Source: Rhodococcus rhodnii (lineage in GTDB: Bacteria > Actinomycetota > Actinomycetes > Mycobacteriales > Pseudonocardiaceae). From it: 64,000 nt of DNA. Made by a program: the position numbers and the translations under genes. Location of the stretch: positions 124,001 through 188,000 of the forward strand of contig JOAA01000021.1 in the NCBI GenBank assembly GCA_000720375.1, read 5' to 3'. This document shows positions 43,726 to 52,182 of this stretch, piece by piece; within the stretch, counting starts at the first letter, position 1; the number at the start of each line of letters is the position of its first letter. The notes under the pieces are model-generated. The model ran no database searches and was not told the DNA's origin. It was given only the letters and a program-made list of their open reading frames with translations.

Positions 43726-45462
43726 TTCCTGTCCACTCTGTGGCCAACCACGGTGCCGTGCCCTGGTGACCCGCTGCTCCCAATTGATCTGTTTGCCGGA
43801 GTGCATGCCGACCGGCGCGTCCAACTCCCGCCGCACGTCGTCGATCGCGGCGAAACGCAATCTGGCGTCGGTCGTCACCCGTTCGAGTTCCCGGACGTCA
43901 GCCTGCGTGACCTTCAGCTGCCGCACTTCGCCAAGGTCGAGTTTGACCAACTTCCACTCAACGACCGCCATGGGATACGTGAGGTTATGGGCACGGTAGA
44001 TGTCGCGAGCCTTCCTGAGGTCCGTCATCGCGATAGCCTTGGCGTTTCGCGCGGCGAGGGCAATGCGCGCGCGAGCCGTGTAGGCACGAGCCAGGATCTC
44101 CGCGTACGCGGCACTCGGCATCTTGATCAGCGATTCGATGACTTCGTTGAGGATCCGCTTGCCCACCGCGCAACGCCGGTTGGCCGCGGCTATCTCCGCG
44201 CGCAGCACCAGAAGATCGTAGAAGTCCCTGACCTGTTCCGACCGGGACAGCAGGCTGCCGGCCTGGTCGGCCAGTCGCGCGGCCTTGACCAAGGCTGCCC
44301 GGTCGTCGAGCACGCGAGACCTGCTCAGCTGGGTTCTGGCTTGCAGCAACAGGCACACCCCGACCTCGCTCGCCGGCATGCAGTCGCCGTCGATGGCCGC
44401 GAAAAGAGCCTCAGCGGCCTGCAGGTAGGTCGCACTCGTGTTGAAGTAGTAGGCCCGGTCCTGGCCAGTGGCCTCCTCCGCCAGCAGCCGGCAGATCATT
44501 CCCGCGTGTTTCTTGCCGAACGCGACCGTTCGTCGTTGGTTGGGACGACATTCGGCCATGCGGATGCCGCGTTGCGCTTCTTCGAAGGCGTCCACGAGCA
44601 TGTGCTCGCGACGCAAATACCACGCCTTGCCGCCGATCAGGATCCGCGGCTCCAATTCACAATCCCACGGCAGCAGATCCGGTGACGTGTGCAGCAAAAG
44701 GAGGCATTGGCCGACAAGGTCACGCATGGCGGAGACGTCACAGTGGAGTTTGATCACCTCGGCCATGGCGACGAAACCACGGAGAATCTCAACCTGCGGC
44801 GGACGGTCAAGCGCCTCCTTGACAAGTTCGAGCGCCCGGCCGGACATCGGATCCGCGGCCTGCAATTCTTGGAAAATCTGCGCGAACGATCGCCCACCCC
44901 ACATTGTGCCACCACCTTCCGTCGAGCCTTGCAAAGCCAGAACACGTCGAACAATGAGATCTCCCCCAAGTCCCGTCGCCGGGTCGAATCGCTCGATAGC
45001 AAGGCCACGCAACGTCGACGGCAGGTCCTCCGCACTGAAACGTGGCATGACCACGGGGATGACCGGCAATTTCGCCGGACCGGCGTGGTCATAGATCTTC
45101 TGCCTGATCGCCCGCAACTCGTACCGCACTCCCCGATGCGCCTTGAGCCCAGGCCGTTCTTCGTCAAATGCCCGCAGATAACCCGGCGACAGGACGAGGA
45201 GAACGATGCCGTCGGCGATCTTCTCGTCCATCCACGCCTGTATCGACGTAGGGCTGAGCACCGACAGGCCGTGGTCCGACACGACGTCGATACCGGCCTG
45301 CCGGAGCAGCGGGCAGATCGCCTCGGCGATCCGGATCCCGTCCGGGTCGTGCGCGTAACTGACGAACACGTGTCCAGTTGGCGACCTGCCGCTGCCAGAT
45401 CGTGATGGTGTGCCGCGTGCGCGCGGATCCTCGCCGTTCACCTGGTCATCCTCCAGATTCAT
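43699..45462 (-). CDS. SEFIR-domain protein with TPR-like helical region
   Basis: About 587 residues. Three starts are possible: GTG 45468, ATG 45462 (used here) and GTG 45441, which has GGAGG 8 bp upstream. After a disordered 30-residue lead, residues about 31-175 form a SEFIR domain: HVFVSYAHDPDG, an IQAWMDEKIADG helix, VLSPGYLRAFD and GVRYELRAI, with PVIPVVMP. This fold is TIR-like. Residues about 200-560 are alpha-helical repeats of TPR type (AEALFAAIDGD, ARAYTARARIAL). It resembles bacterial STAND-less SEFIR effectors with a sensor-like repeat domain. Cellular role unknown; antiphage or signalling is inference. Confidence 0.8.
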   Translation of the reverse strand: MNLEDDQVNGEDPRARGTPSRSGSGRSPTGHVFVSYAHDPDGIRIAEAICPLLRQAGIDVVSDHGLSVLSPTSIQAWMDEKIADGIVLLVLSPGYLRAFDEERPGLKAHRGVRYELRAIRQKIYDHAGPAKLPVIPVVMPRFSAEDLPSTLRGLAIERFDPATGLGGDLIVRRVLALQGSTEGGGTMWGGRSFAQIFQELQAADPMSGRALELVKEALDRPPQVEILRGFVAMAEVIKLHCDVSAMRDLVGQCLLLLHTSPDLLPWDCELEPRILIGGKAWYLRREHMLVDAFEEAQRGIRMAECRPNQRRTVAFGKKHAGMICRLLAEEATGQDRAYYFNTSATYLQAAEALFAAIDGDCMPASEVGVCLLLQARTQLSRSRVLDDRAALVKAARLADQAGSLLSRSEQVRDFYDLLVLRAEIAAANRRCAVGKRILNEVIESLIKMPSAAYAEILARAYTARARIALAARNAKAIAMTDLRKARDIYRAHNLTYPMAVVEWKLVKLDLGEVRQLKVTQADVRELERVTTDARLRFAAIDDVRRELDAPVGMHSGKQINWEQRVTRARHRGWPQSGQELRGFPDDQ

Positions 45463-45604
45463 GGTCACCGGGAGCCGACACCGGGCATGATCAAGCGAAG
45501 GAGACCCCTACTGGCGGCAGCCACAGTCCGGCTGACGTCGTAGGCTGTATGCCCGGTAGCGAATCCTCATCTATTGGCTGTGGACGGGGCGAAGTTGCCG
45601 TCGA

Positions 45605-45630
45605 GCGGTCACCGTTGCAGCGGTGACCGC
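45605..45630. terminator. Perfect hairpin after the HTH gene
   Basis: GCGGTCACCG (45605-45614) and CGGTGACCGC (45621-45630) with a 6-nt loop, 13 bp past the DUF5753 gene stop on the minus strand. No T-run on that side; it would separate or attenuate transcription into the SEFIR gene. Confidence 0.55.
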
Positions 45631-45642
45631 CCGAATCTTTTC

Positions 45643-46500
45643 TCAAGTCATGTGCCTCAACCTTTCATCAATAATCCCCGGCGTCTCCTCTTTGGGCAGC
45701 GCGAGCTTCTCCAGCCGAAAAAATATGTCGACGTACCTGGCCGTCTCACTCGACGGTTCCGGGAAGAGCCTATCCCTCAGTATTCCTTCGATTTGAAGCG
45801 CATAGTTGCTCGACTCTTCGGAGAGCTCGAATATCTCAAAAGACTCCCGCATTCCCGGATGAACCCCCACCGAGAACGGCAAGATCCGAATCGATATATT
45901 CGACCTGGCGGCAAGTTCCTTGAGATGCAGCAGCTGGGCGCGCATCACCGATTGGTCGCCGATCTGACGGAACAAGACGGACTCGTCAATGATGAAGAAC
46001 ATCTCAGGACCGCCATCGGCAATCAATTTCTGCCGCTGCGTCCGGATCGCGAAGCCACGTTCCTGCTGTTCCGGCGGCGGACTGCCAAGCTGCATGAGCA
46101 CCCGGATATACTCCGGCGCCTGCAACAACCCAGGGACGACGAGCTGCTGAAATTGGCGAAGACGTATCGACGAGGCTTCAAGGCCCAAGAAAGTAATGAA
46201 TTCGGGAGGAAAGTAGTCTCGGTACGGCTGCCACCACGCCGCCTTCTTGGCGGCACGCGCCAACTCGACGAAGCGACCCACTTCAGCCTCGTCGGTGATC
46301 TCGTACTGAAAAAGCAGCGCCTTCAAATCGGTCACTGAGATGCCGACATTGCCGCCCTCAATTCTCACAAGTTTGGACGTGGACCACTCCATAGCATCAG
46401 CGACGTCCTTTTGCGTGAGTTTTCGCTTGGTGCGCGCATCACGCAAAGCGAGACGAAGCTGAAGCTTGTCCCGTGCCGGCGTGCCACCTGGAGCTGTCAT
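45643..46500 (-). CDS. XRE-type HTH regulator with DUF5753 (Scr1 family)
   Basis: A 285-residue protein. The HTH is at about 15-70 (LRDARTKRKLTQKDVADAME, then STSKLVRIEGG), and the DUF5753 domain from about 95 has LRQFQQLVVPGLLQAPEYIRV and LHLKELAARSNISIRILPF. In actinobacteria these genes pair with DUF397 genes, as here (46672-46887). The pairs have been studied as regulators of antibiotic production and proposed as antitoxin-like modules. AT-richer codon use than the flanking genes suggests acquisition. Confidence 0.92.
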   Translation of the reverse strand: MTAPGGTPARDKLQLRLALRDARTKRKLTQKDVADAMEWSTSKLVRIEGGNVGISVTDLKALLFQYEITDEAEVGRFVELARAAKKAAWWQPYRDYFPPEFITFLGLEASSIRLRQFQQLVVPGLLQAPEYIRVLMQLGSPPPEQQERGFAIRTQRQKLIADGGPEMFFIIDESVLFRQIGDQSVMRAQLLHLKELAARSNISIRILPFSVGVHPGMRESFEIFELSEESSNYALQIEGILRDRLFPEPSSETARYVDIFFRLEKLALPKEETPGIIDERLRHMT

Positions 46501-46671
46501 GTGACCACCTCCCCGGCTGCTGCGCTCTACTTAGCAATGCCTAGTAGCAAAACGGTAGTACGCAGCTGCATCTCGTCAGTCTGCCAACTGGATGTTGGAA
46601 CGCAGATGATGCCAGCGGAGGATTGAACATCGCCAAGCGCCCCTGGATCGTTGCTCCGATCCACCCAGAGG

Positions 46672-46887
46672 TTAGCTGCGAAGCCACTTGATCAGCGTTG
46701 ACCAGGCACGGAAAGGCAGTGACAGCCGAGCACCACTACGATGGCGAGAGGTCCGAATGGCAATCAGATCTCCGATCAACGCGGCTTCCAGACAACCGCC
46801 CTCGCTGCCACCACTTGCGGAGCTCTTGGCCCATGTCACGCCTGCAGCATCGATCTCGACTACCTGCGGCTTACTGCGCTCCGTCAC
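46672..46887 (-). CDS. DUF397 protein
   Basis: A 71-residue protein with the family pattern VTWAKSSASGGSEGGCLEAA and IRTSRHRSGARLSLPFRAW. Small DUF397 proteins form pairs with DUF5753 HTH regulators and are thought to bind or antagonise them. It is the upstream member here, with 171 bp to the HTH gene. That gap contains AT-rich repeated CTAG/TAGTA-like sequence that may hold the regulator promoter and operator. Confidence 0.88.
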   Translation of the reverse strand: MTERSKPQVVEIDAAGVTWAKSSASGGSEGGCLEAALIGDLIAIRTSRHRSGARLSLPFRAWSTLIKWLRS

Positions 46888-47152
46888 CGTAGCCCCCGAT
46901 CACTGCCGGTCCAGACAACACCGTCGTCGATTCGAGAGTAGGGCGCGAAACCGGATCGGATCTACCGCCGAGAGAGCTGAAGTACAAGCGTTCGGAGTAC
47001 TACGGCAAACGCTGAAAACGTGCCAGAAATCTGTCAGCACCTTGTCATAAAACAACAATTCAACACAGGGTTACAGACCACTGTGAACAGTCAAACCTTG
47101 CCCCCAGGCAAGCACCCGACCTGTCTACGGCGCGCCACCGACCGTAACCCCC

Positions 47153-47198
47153 TTGACGGGACGGCCGTTGAGCGGACTTGACGCGGCCCCTCTTGACG
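47153..47198 (+). promoter_or_regulatory. Three TTGACG (-35-like) hexamers
   Basis: TTGACG occurs at 47153-47158, 47178-47183 and 47193-47198. The last is 17 bp before TTAACT (47216-47221), a possible -10. Promoter assignment is tentative. Confidence 0.35.
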
Positions 47199-47232
47199 GC
47201 CGGTTTTCCGCGTTGTTAACTCCAAACATCCT

Positions 47233-47272
47233 CCGTAACCGGTTCCGGAACCGATTACGGGAGAGCGCTCTC
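47233..47272. promoter_or_regulatory. Two adjacent palindromic operators before secreted beta-helix gene
   Basis: A 28-bp palindrome at 47233-47260, centred at 47246/47247 with GGTTCCGGAACC at its core, has one mismatched pair. It abuts GAGAGCGCTCTC (47261-47272), a perfect 12-bp palindrome of the type bound by actinobacterial LacI-family sugar regulators (CebR-like sites). Both lie 70-110 bp before the start codon. Confidence 0.6.
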
Positions 47273-47345
47273 TGTATCGATCAACCCTGCTAGACCTGCG
47301 TGAACCCCTGCGAGACCTGCTCCCGACGACGAGAGGCAGGCAGAG

Positions 47346-49559
47346 ATGAAGTCGTCCCGGCCTGGTCGCTTAACCGCCTTGGCGGCAGCGACAGTCACCC
47401 TGCTCAGCACGTTCACCCTGATCATCACCGCCAACCACGCTTCGGCCGCCTGCGGCACGACCAACGTCGCACTCAACCGCCCGGCCACGGCCTCCTCCAC
47501 CGAAAACGCTGGCACGCCTGCGAGTGCGGCCGTCGACGGCAACCAAGGCACCCGTTGGTCCAGTGCTTTCAGTGACCCGCAATGGATTCAGGTCGACCTT
47601 GGGTCGGCTCAGGCTGTCTGCCGGGTCGGGTTGAGCTGGGAGGCCGCTTACTCCAGTGCGTTCCAGATCCAGCTCTCCGCCAATGGCACCTCGTGGACCA
47701 ACGCCTATTCGACGAGCACGAGTACTGGCGGGAACCAGTCAATCGATGTTGTCGGGACCGGCCGCTATGTCAGGATCAACGGCACGGCCCGCGCGACCGG
47801 ATGGGGGCATTCGTTGTGGGAAATGACCGTCAACGTCGACGACGGTTCCACCGATCCCACTGTCCCGCCAACGGATCCGCGCAACCCGAACCTCGGGCCC
47901 AACACGTTCGTCTACAGTCCGTCCACTCCGCAGAGTGAGATTCAGAGCCGGCTCAACGCCATCTCCAGCCAGATGCACACCAACCAGTTCGGGTCGCAGC
48001 GCTACGCCGTTCTGTTCAAGCCAGGCACTTACAACGCCGACGTCAATCTGCGGTTCTACACGCAGGTCGCCGGGCTCGGGCTGCTGCCGGACCAGGTCAA
48101 CATCAACGGGCACGTCCGGGTCGAGGCCGACTGGCTGCAGCAGGGCGAGGACCCGAACTACAAGGGCAACGCGACGCAGAACTTCTGGCGTGCCGCGGAA
48201 AACCTCTCGGTCACGCTGCCCGCCGGTCAGATCGAGCGGTGGGCTGTCGCGCAGGCCGCCCCCTACCGGCGGATGCACCTGCGCGGCCAGGTCCAGCTGT
48301 GGGATGGCTACATCGGCTGGGCCAGCGGCGGCCTGTTCGCTGACTCACGCATCGACGGGCTGGTGGAATCCGGCTCGCAGCAACAGTTCCTGACCCGAAA
48401 CTCGGATCTCAACGGCGGCTGGTCCGGGTCGGTATGGAACATGGTGTTCGTGGGCGCGAACGGGTCGCCGCCACAGAACTTCCCGAATCCGTCGCACACC
48501 GTCGTGGCGAACACGCCGGTGATCCGCGAAAAGCCGTTCCTCTACTTCGACGCCGCGGGCAACTACAACGTCTTCGTTCCCGCCTTGCGGCAGAACGCTC
48601 GTGGTACGTCGTGGGGCAGCGGAAACCCGGCGGGTACGTCGATCTCGCTGAGCCAGTTCTACGTCGTGCACCCGACTTCCCAGGTCGCCACCATCAATGC
48701 GGCTCTGGCGCAAGGAAAGCACCTGCTGTTCACGCCTGGCGTGTACAACCTGACCGACACGATCCGAGTCACCCGGCCGGACACCGTCATCCTCGGCCTT
48801 GGTCTGGCCACTTTGTCGCCACGGACCGGTTTGCCCGCCATCACTGTGGCCGATGTGGACGGTGTCAAGGTCGCCGGTCTGCTGATCGACGCGGGCCCGG
48901 CGAACTCCCCGGTGCTGATGGAGGTTGGCCCGGCCGGGTCGACCGCCGACCACAGCGCCAACCCCACCTCGCTGCACGACGTGTTCTTCCGCATCGGCGG
49001 CCCCGGGGTCGGCAAGGCCGCGACGAGCCTGCGGATCAACAGCCACAACGTGATCGGCGACCACCTGTGGCTCTGGCGCGGTGATCACGGCGATGGCATC
49101 GGCTGGGACCAGAACACCGCCGCGAACGGTTTGATCGTGAACGGCAACAACGTAACCATGTACGGCTTGTTCGTCGAGCACTACCAGCAGTACCAAGTGA
49201 TCTGGAACGGCAACGGCGGGCGCACGTACTTCTTCCAGAACGAAATGCCTTACGACCCACCGTCGAACGCCCAATGGGGATCACCCGGTGGTGGGACGCA
49301 GGGATGGGCCGCGTACAAGGTCGCCAACTCGGTGACCACACACGAGGCTTGGGGCGTCGGCAGTTACTGCTACTTCAACGTCAATCCTGGCGTGGTGGCG
49401 AGCCGGTCGTTCGAAGTTCCGAACACGCCGGGCGTCCGATTCCACGGCCTGGTCTCGGTTTCGCTCGGCGGTGTCGGCACGATCAACCGGGTGATCAACG
49501 ACACAGGCGCGGTGGCCAACACGGCCAACCAGGTCAGCTATGTCCCGAACTATCCGTAA
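47346..49559 (+). CDS. Secreted discoidin (F5/8 type C) plus beta-helix protein, probable polysaccharidase
   Basis: A 737-residue protein. The signal peptide runs to about 35 (ANHASAACG). Residues about 40-165 form an F5/8 type C/CBM32-like module (NVALNRPATASSTENAGTPA, WIQVDLGSAQAV, WGHSLWEMTV). The rest is a pectin-lyase-like beta-helix in two halves (FKPGTYNADVNLRFYTQVAG; LFTPGVYNLTDTIRVTRP), which recalls the two-helix layout of GH55 glucanases, although I cannot assign a CAZy family. Two palindromic operators upstream fit sugar-induced expression. The GH16 gene nearby has a related operator. Confidence 0.8.
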   Translation: MKSSRPGRLTALAAATVTLLSTFTLIITANHASAACGTTNVALNRPATASSTENAGTPASAAVDGNQGTRWSSAFSDPQWIQVDLGSAQAVCRVGLSWEAAYSSAFQIQLSANGTSWTNAYSTSTSTGGNQSIDVVGTGRYVRINGTARATGWGHSLWEMTVNVDDGSTDPTVPPTDPRNPNLGPNTFVYSPSTPQSEIQSRLNAISSQMHTNQFGSQRYAVLFKPGTYNADVNLRFYTQVAGLGLLPDQVNINGHVRVEADWLQQGEDPNYKGNATQNFWRAAENLSVTLPAGQIERWAVAQAAPYRRMHLRGQVQLWDGYIGWASGGLFADSRIDGLVESGSQQQFLTRNSDLNGGWSGSVWNMVFVGANGSPPQNFPNPSHTVVANTPVIREKPFLYFDAAGNYNVFVPALRQNARGTSWGSGNPAGTSISLSQFYVVHPTSQVATINAALAQGKHLLFTPGVYNLTDTIRVTRPDTVILGLGLATLSPRTGLPAITVADVDGVKVAGLLIDAGPANSPVLMEVGPAGSTADHSANPTSLHDVFFRIGGPGVGKAATSLRINSHNVIGDHLWLWRGDHGDGIGWDQNTAANGLIVNGNNVTMYGLFVEHYQQYQVIWNGNGGRTYFFQNEMPYDPPSNAQWGSPGGGTQGWAAYKVANSVTTHEAWGVGSYCYFNVNPGVVASRSFEVPNTPGVRFHGLVSVSLGGVGTINRVINDTGAVANTANQVSYVPNYP

Positions 49560-50142
49560 CCCCTGAGGCGATCGAGGCCGCCAGCCAGTCCAGTGCGGCC
49601 TCGGTCTTGCCGTCGTCCCGGTCGATCAGCCACGCGAGCACCACACCGTCCACAGTGGAAATAAGTACCCGGCTGATCACGTCGGCCGGGTCCTGCCACG
49701 TCTTGTTGTTGCGTTCGGCCACATCGATGAGGAAGCGTTCGGCCAGGCCGCAGATCTTGTCCTCGTAGTCCCGGATGACCATGGTCGCGGACGGGCGCCG
49801 CAGCGCGTACGGGACCAGGTCGAACAGTGCTTTGTAGCGGGCCGGATCCGTCCGGTACGGCGCCCAGAGCCGGTGCAGCGCGGCCCTGATCGACGATTCG
49901 ACACCACCATGTGCCCGCAAGGCCACTGCCGCGACTTCGGCCATCTCGCCGAACACCAACGCCGTCAACGCGTCCAGCAGGTCCTCGATCGAACGAAAGC
50001 AGTAGTGCACGACCGCGGGAGGCAGTTTGGCCTCCCCTGCTATCCGGCGCGTGCTCGCGGCGGCCACACCCTCCGTGGCGACCACCCGCAAAGCGGCTTG
50101 GAGCAACTGCCGGCGACGTTGTTCTGCAGGGACACGCGCCAC
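49534..50142 (-). CDS. TetR family regulator
   Basis: A 202-residue protein: RRQLLQAALRVVATEGVAAAS, then PPAVVHYCFRSIEDLLDAL, is a standard TetR HTH, with a BetI-like C-terminal domain. Divergent from the M64 peptidase gene; the 102-bp gap holds an inverted repeat at 50187-50200. Its 3' end overlaps the convergent beta-helix gene by 26 bp. Confidence 0.88.
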   Translation of the reverse strand: MARVPAEQRRRQLLQAALRVVATEGVAAASTRRIAGEAKLPPAVVHYCFRSIEDLLDALTALVFGEMAEVAAVALRAHGGVESSIRAALHRLWAPYRTDPARYKALFDLVPYALRRPSATMVIRDYEDKICGLAERFLIDVAERNNKTWQDPADVISRVLISTVDGVVLAWLIDRDDGKTEAALDWLAASIASGVTDSSGHS

Positions 50143-50186
50143 CGCACGAGCATAACCTGCGAAAACGCCGGAAAGGCCGAGTTGGG

Positions 50187-50200
50187 AAAGTCGCTACTTT
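50187..50200. promoter_or_regulatory. Small inverted repeat between TetR and M64 genes
   Basis: AAAGT (50187-50191) and ACTTT (50196-50200) around CGCT, 45 bp from both starts. A weak operator candidate. Confidence 0.3.
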
Positions 50201-50244
50201 CGGCTCTGCACAAGGACGAGAGGCGCTGCATAGCGTGCGGGCAC

Positions 50245-52065
50245 ATGTGGAGACGTGCGCTCGTGACAGCTGGCGTCGCCGTGATCCCTTTCCTGGTGGC
50301 GTTACCGGCTCCGGCGAATGCCGAAGCCGCGACCGTCGTCCCGGTCCGGATCACCGGCGACCCCGCGAAACGCTTCAACATCGTGATTGTCGGCGACGGG
50401 TACACCGCCGCGGAGATGCCGAAGTTCCGGGAACACGTGGACCGGCACGTGAACGTGTTGCTCACGCTTGAGCCGTTCAAGACATATCGCAGTTACCTCA
50501 ACGTGTACTCGGTGGAGGTTCCGTCCCCCGAGTCGGGCGTGAGCTGCGACCCCGACCTGTCTTCGCCGCGCCGCAACACCCCGCTGGGCATGGGTTTCTG
50601 GGGCGGCTGCAATTCACAGAGTGTGCAGCGCCTGTTAACTGTGAACAACGCGGCGTTGACCCAGTACGCCGACCTGGTGGCCGATACGAACGCGAGCAAC
50701 CGCCAGCTTCTCGCGATCGGTAACAGCACTACTTATGGCGGGGCCGGCGGCACGTACGCCACGGCATCCGGCGGGAACGCGCTCTCCGCGTTGATCACGC
50801 CACACGAGCTCGGCCACTCCCTCGGCGGCCTCGACGACGAGTACGACTACTACTCCCGAGGAGTGCGCGGTGACCGGTACACCGGCACCGAACCGTCGTC
50901 GATCCACCATTCGCTGTTGACGCCGCAGCAGATGCGCTCGCAGCGCGCGAAATGGTGGCGGTGGCTGGGCGAGCCGAGTGAATCCGGCGGCATCATCGAC
51001 CGGTTCGAAGGTGGGCTGTACAGCGGAACCGGTGTCTGGCGGCCAAGCAAGCACTCGATGATGAAGTCACTCGGGTACTACTTCGACCAGATCAGCCGGG
51101 AGCGGATGACCGAGCGGATCTCCGGCAAGACGTCGATCCTGCAGGGCGGCACCCCGAACACGGCAGCGATCGGCGCCGATCGCGTGGTCTGGGTCGAGAC
51201 CCTGCACCCGGTCGGGCACGCGCTGAACGTGACGTGGCGCCTGGACAATCGCGACTTGCCGACCCACGGCAGCCGCAGTGTCGATCTGCGGCATGTGCGG
51301 ATGAGCCCCGGCAAGCACACGCTGACCGCGACCGTGGTCGATCCGACGCCGTTCGTGCGTGATCCGGCCATTCGCAGCGCGATGACCAAGACTCGCACGT
51401 GGACCGTGGACACGTCGATCAAGACCCCGCCGGACACCACTCCCCTCGGTTTCACCTCGTCGACTCCCGCTGATCGCCCGGTCAGTGGCGACGACGTCGT
51501 GTTCGTCGAGACGTCCCGGCCGACTGCCGTGTCGTGGGCGATCGACGGCCGTCCGGTGCCCACTCCGGGCAACGACCGTGACTTCGACCTGGAACGCCTG
51601 CCCCTCAAGGGATCGCACACGCTGACCGCGTCGATTCCCGGCAAGACATTGACGTGGAAGGTAGACGCCACCGACCCGGTCGCCAAGTTCGAACTGTCCA
51701 AACCGGTCAGTATGGTCAACCGCCCGGGCCTGCCGCCGGAGTACGTCTTCAATGGACCGTTCACCATGAAGCTGACGTCCATCGATGACACACCCGGCGC
51801 CGGGATCATGGAGTTCCGCGTCAACGGCGACGGGTGGTACAACTACTTCGGCTGGCCGACCGACGCCAACGCGCCCTTCCTGTTCACCGCGGAAGGCACG
51901 AACATCGACAACCTGGTGTACGGCAAGCTCGGCGAACCTCGACTGTCCCCCTGGGACAACGTGCCACCGGGATATGGCCGCCACACCATCGAATACCGCG
52001 CCGTCGACCCGGCAGGGAACGTCAGCGCGGCAGGCAAGTTCATCGTCACGTTGCAGCGGCCGTGA
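50245..52065 (+). CDS. Secreted M64 (IgA peptidase-like) metallopeptidase
   Basis: 606 residues from ATG 50245 (MWRRALVTAG), with a signal peptide to about 28. Family M64 core: RFNIVIVGDGYTAAEMPKF, the zinc motif HELGHSLGGLDDEYD (His187, Glu188, His191, with the third ligand in the DDEYD segment) and HSMMKSLG. Behind the catalytic domain are three Ig-like beta segments (about 330-420, 430-500, 510-600), the last with a typical bacterial extracellular pattern. Extracellular protein degradation. The in-frame sequence upstream to 49873 lies on the TetR gene and is not used. Confidence 0.88.
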   Translation: MWRRALVTAGVAVIPFLVALPAPANAEAATVVPVRITGDPAKRFNIVIVGDGYTAAEMPKFREHVDRHVNVLLTLEPFKTYRSYLNVYSVEVPSPESGVSCDPDLSSPRRNTPLGMGFWGGCNSQSVQRLLTVNNAALTQYADLVADTNASNRQLLAIGNSTTYGGAGGTYATASGGNALSALITPHELGHSLGGLDDEYDYYSRGVRGDRYTGTEPSSIHHSLLTPQQMRSQRAKWWRWLGEPSESGGIIDRFEGGLYSGTGVWRPSKHSMMKSLGYYFDQISRERMTERISGKTSILQGGTPNTAAIGADRVVWVETLHPVGHALNVTWRLDNRDLPTHGSRSVDLRHVRMSPGKHTLTATVVDPTPFVRDPAIRSAMTKTRTWTVDTSIKTPPDTTPLGFTSSTPADRPVSGDDVVFVETSRPTAVSWAIDGRPVPTPGNDRDFDLERLPLKGSHTLTASIPGKTLTWKVDATDPVAKFELSKPVSMVNRPGLPPEYVFNGPFTMKLTSIDDTPGAGIMEFRVNGDGWYNYFGWPTDANAPFLFTAEGTNIDNLVYGKLGEPRLSPWDNVPPGYGRHTIEYRAVDPAGNVSAAGKFIVTLQRP

Positions 52066-52073
52066 GATAGCGG

Positions 52074-52103
52074 ACCCGTGTCATCCATCGCGGTGACACG
52101 GGT
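52074..52103 (+). terminator. Hairpin after M64 gene
   Basis: ACCCGTGTCA (52074-52083) pairs perfectly with TGACACGGGT (52094-52103) over 10 nt, starting 9 bp after the stop. Confidence 0.6.
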
Positions 52104-52124
52104 ATCCGACACCTGTCCAGTGGA

Positions 52125-52164
52125 GTGTGCCCTCGGCTGCCCCGTTGCGAAGCCGAGGACACAC
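52125..52164. terminator. Second hairpin between convergent M64 and GH16 genes
   Basis: GTGTGCCCTCGGCT (52125-52138) pairs, with one mismatch, with AGCCGAGGACACAC (52151-52164) over a 12-nt loop. It lies 19 bp past the GH16 stop on the minus strand and may serve both genes. Confidence 0.55.
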
Positions 52165-52182
52165 CCTGCGAGTGACCGGCTG

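Larger units (their letters stand above)
46888..47345. other. 458-bp intergenic regulatory region
   Basis: No gene. The left 150 bp are AT-richer than the surroundings. A hairpin CTTGCC/GGCAAG lies at 47097-47112. Then follow three TTGACG hexamers and two palindromes (listed separately) before the secreted beta-helix gene. No ribosomal or transfer RNA pattern is visible. Confidence 0.6.

Noticed and set aside
43699..46887. Known named defence system such as Thoeris or CBASS
   Set aside because: There is no TIR-SIR2-like ThsA, cyclase or effector pair; only SEFIR-TPR and regulator genes are seen.
46888..47345. Small ORFs and an RNA gene in the 458-bp gap
   Set aside because: No ribosome sites or family patterns; no tRNA cloverleaf or conserved RNA motif was recognised.
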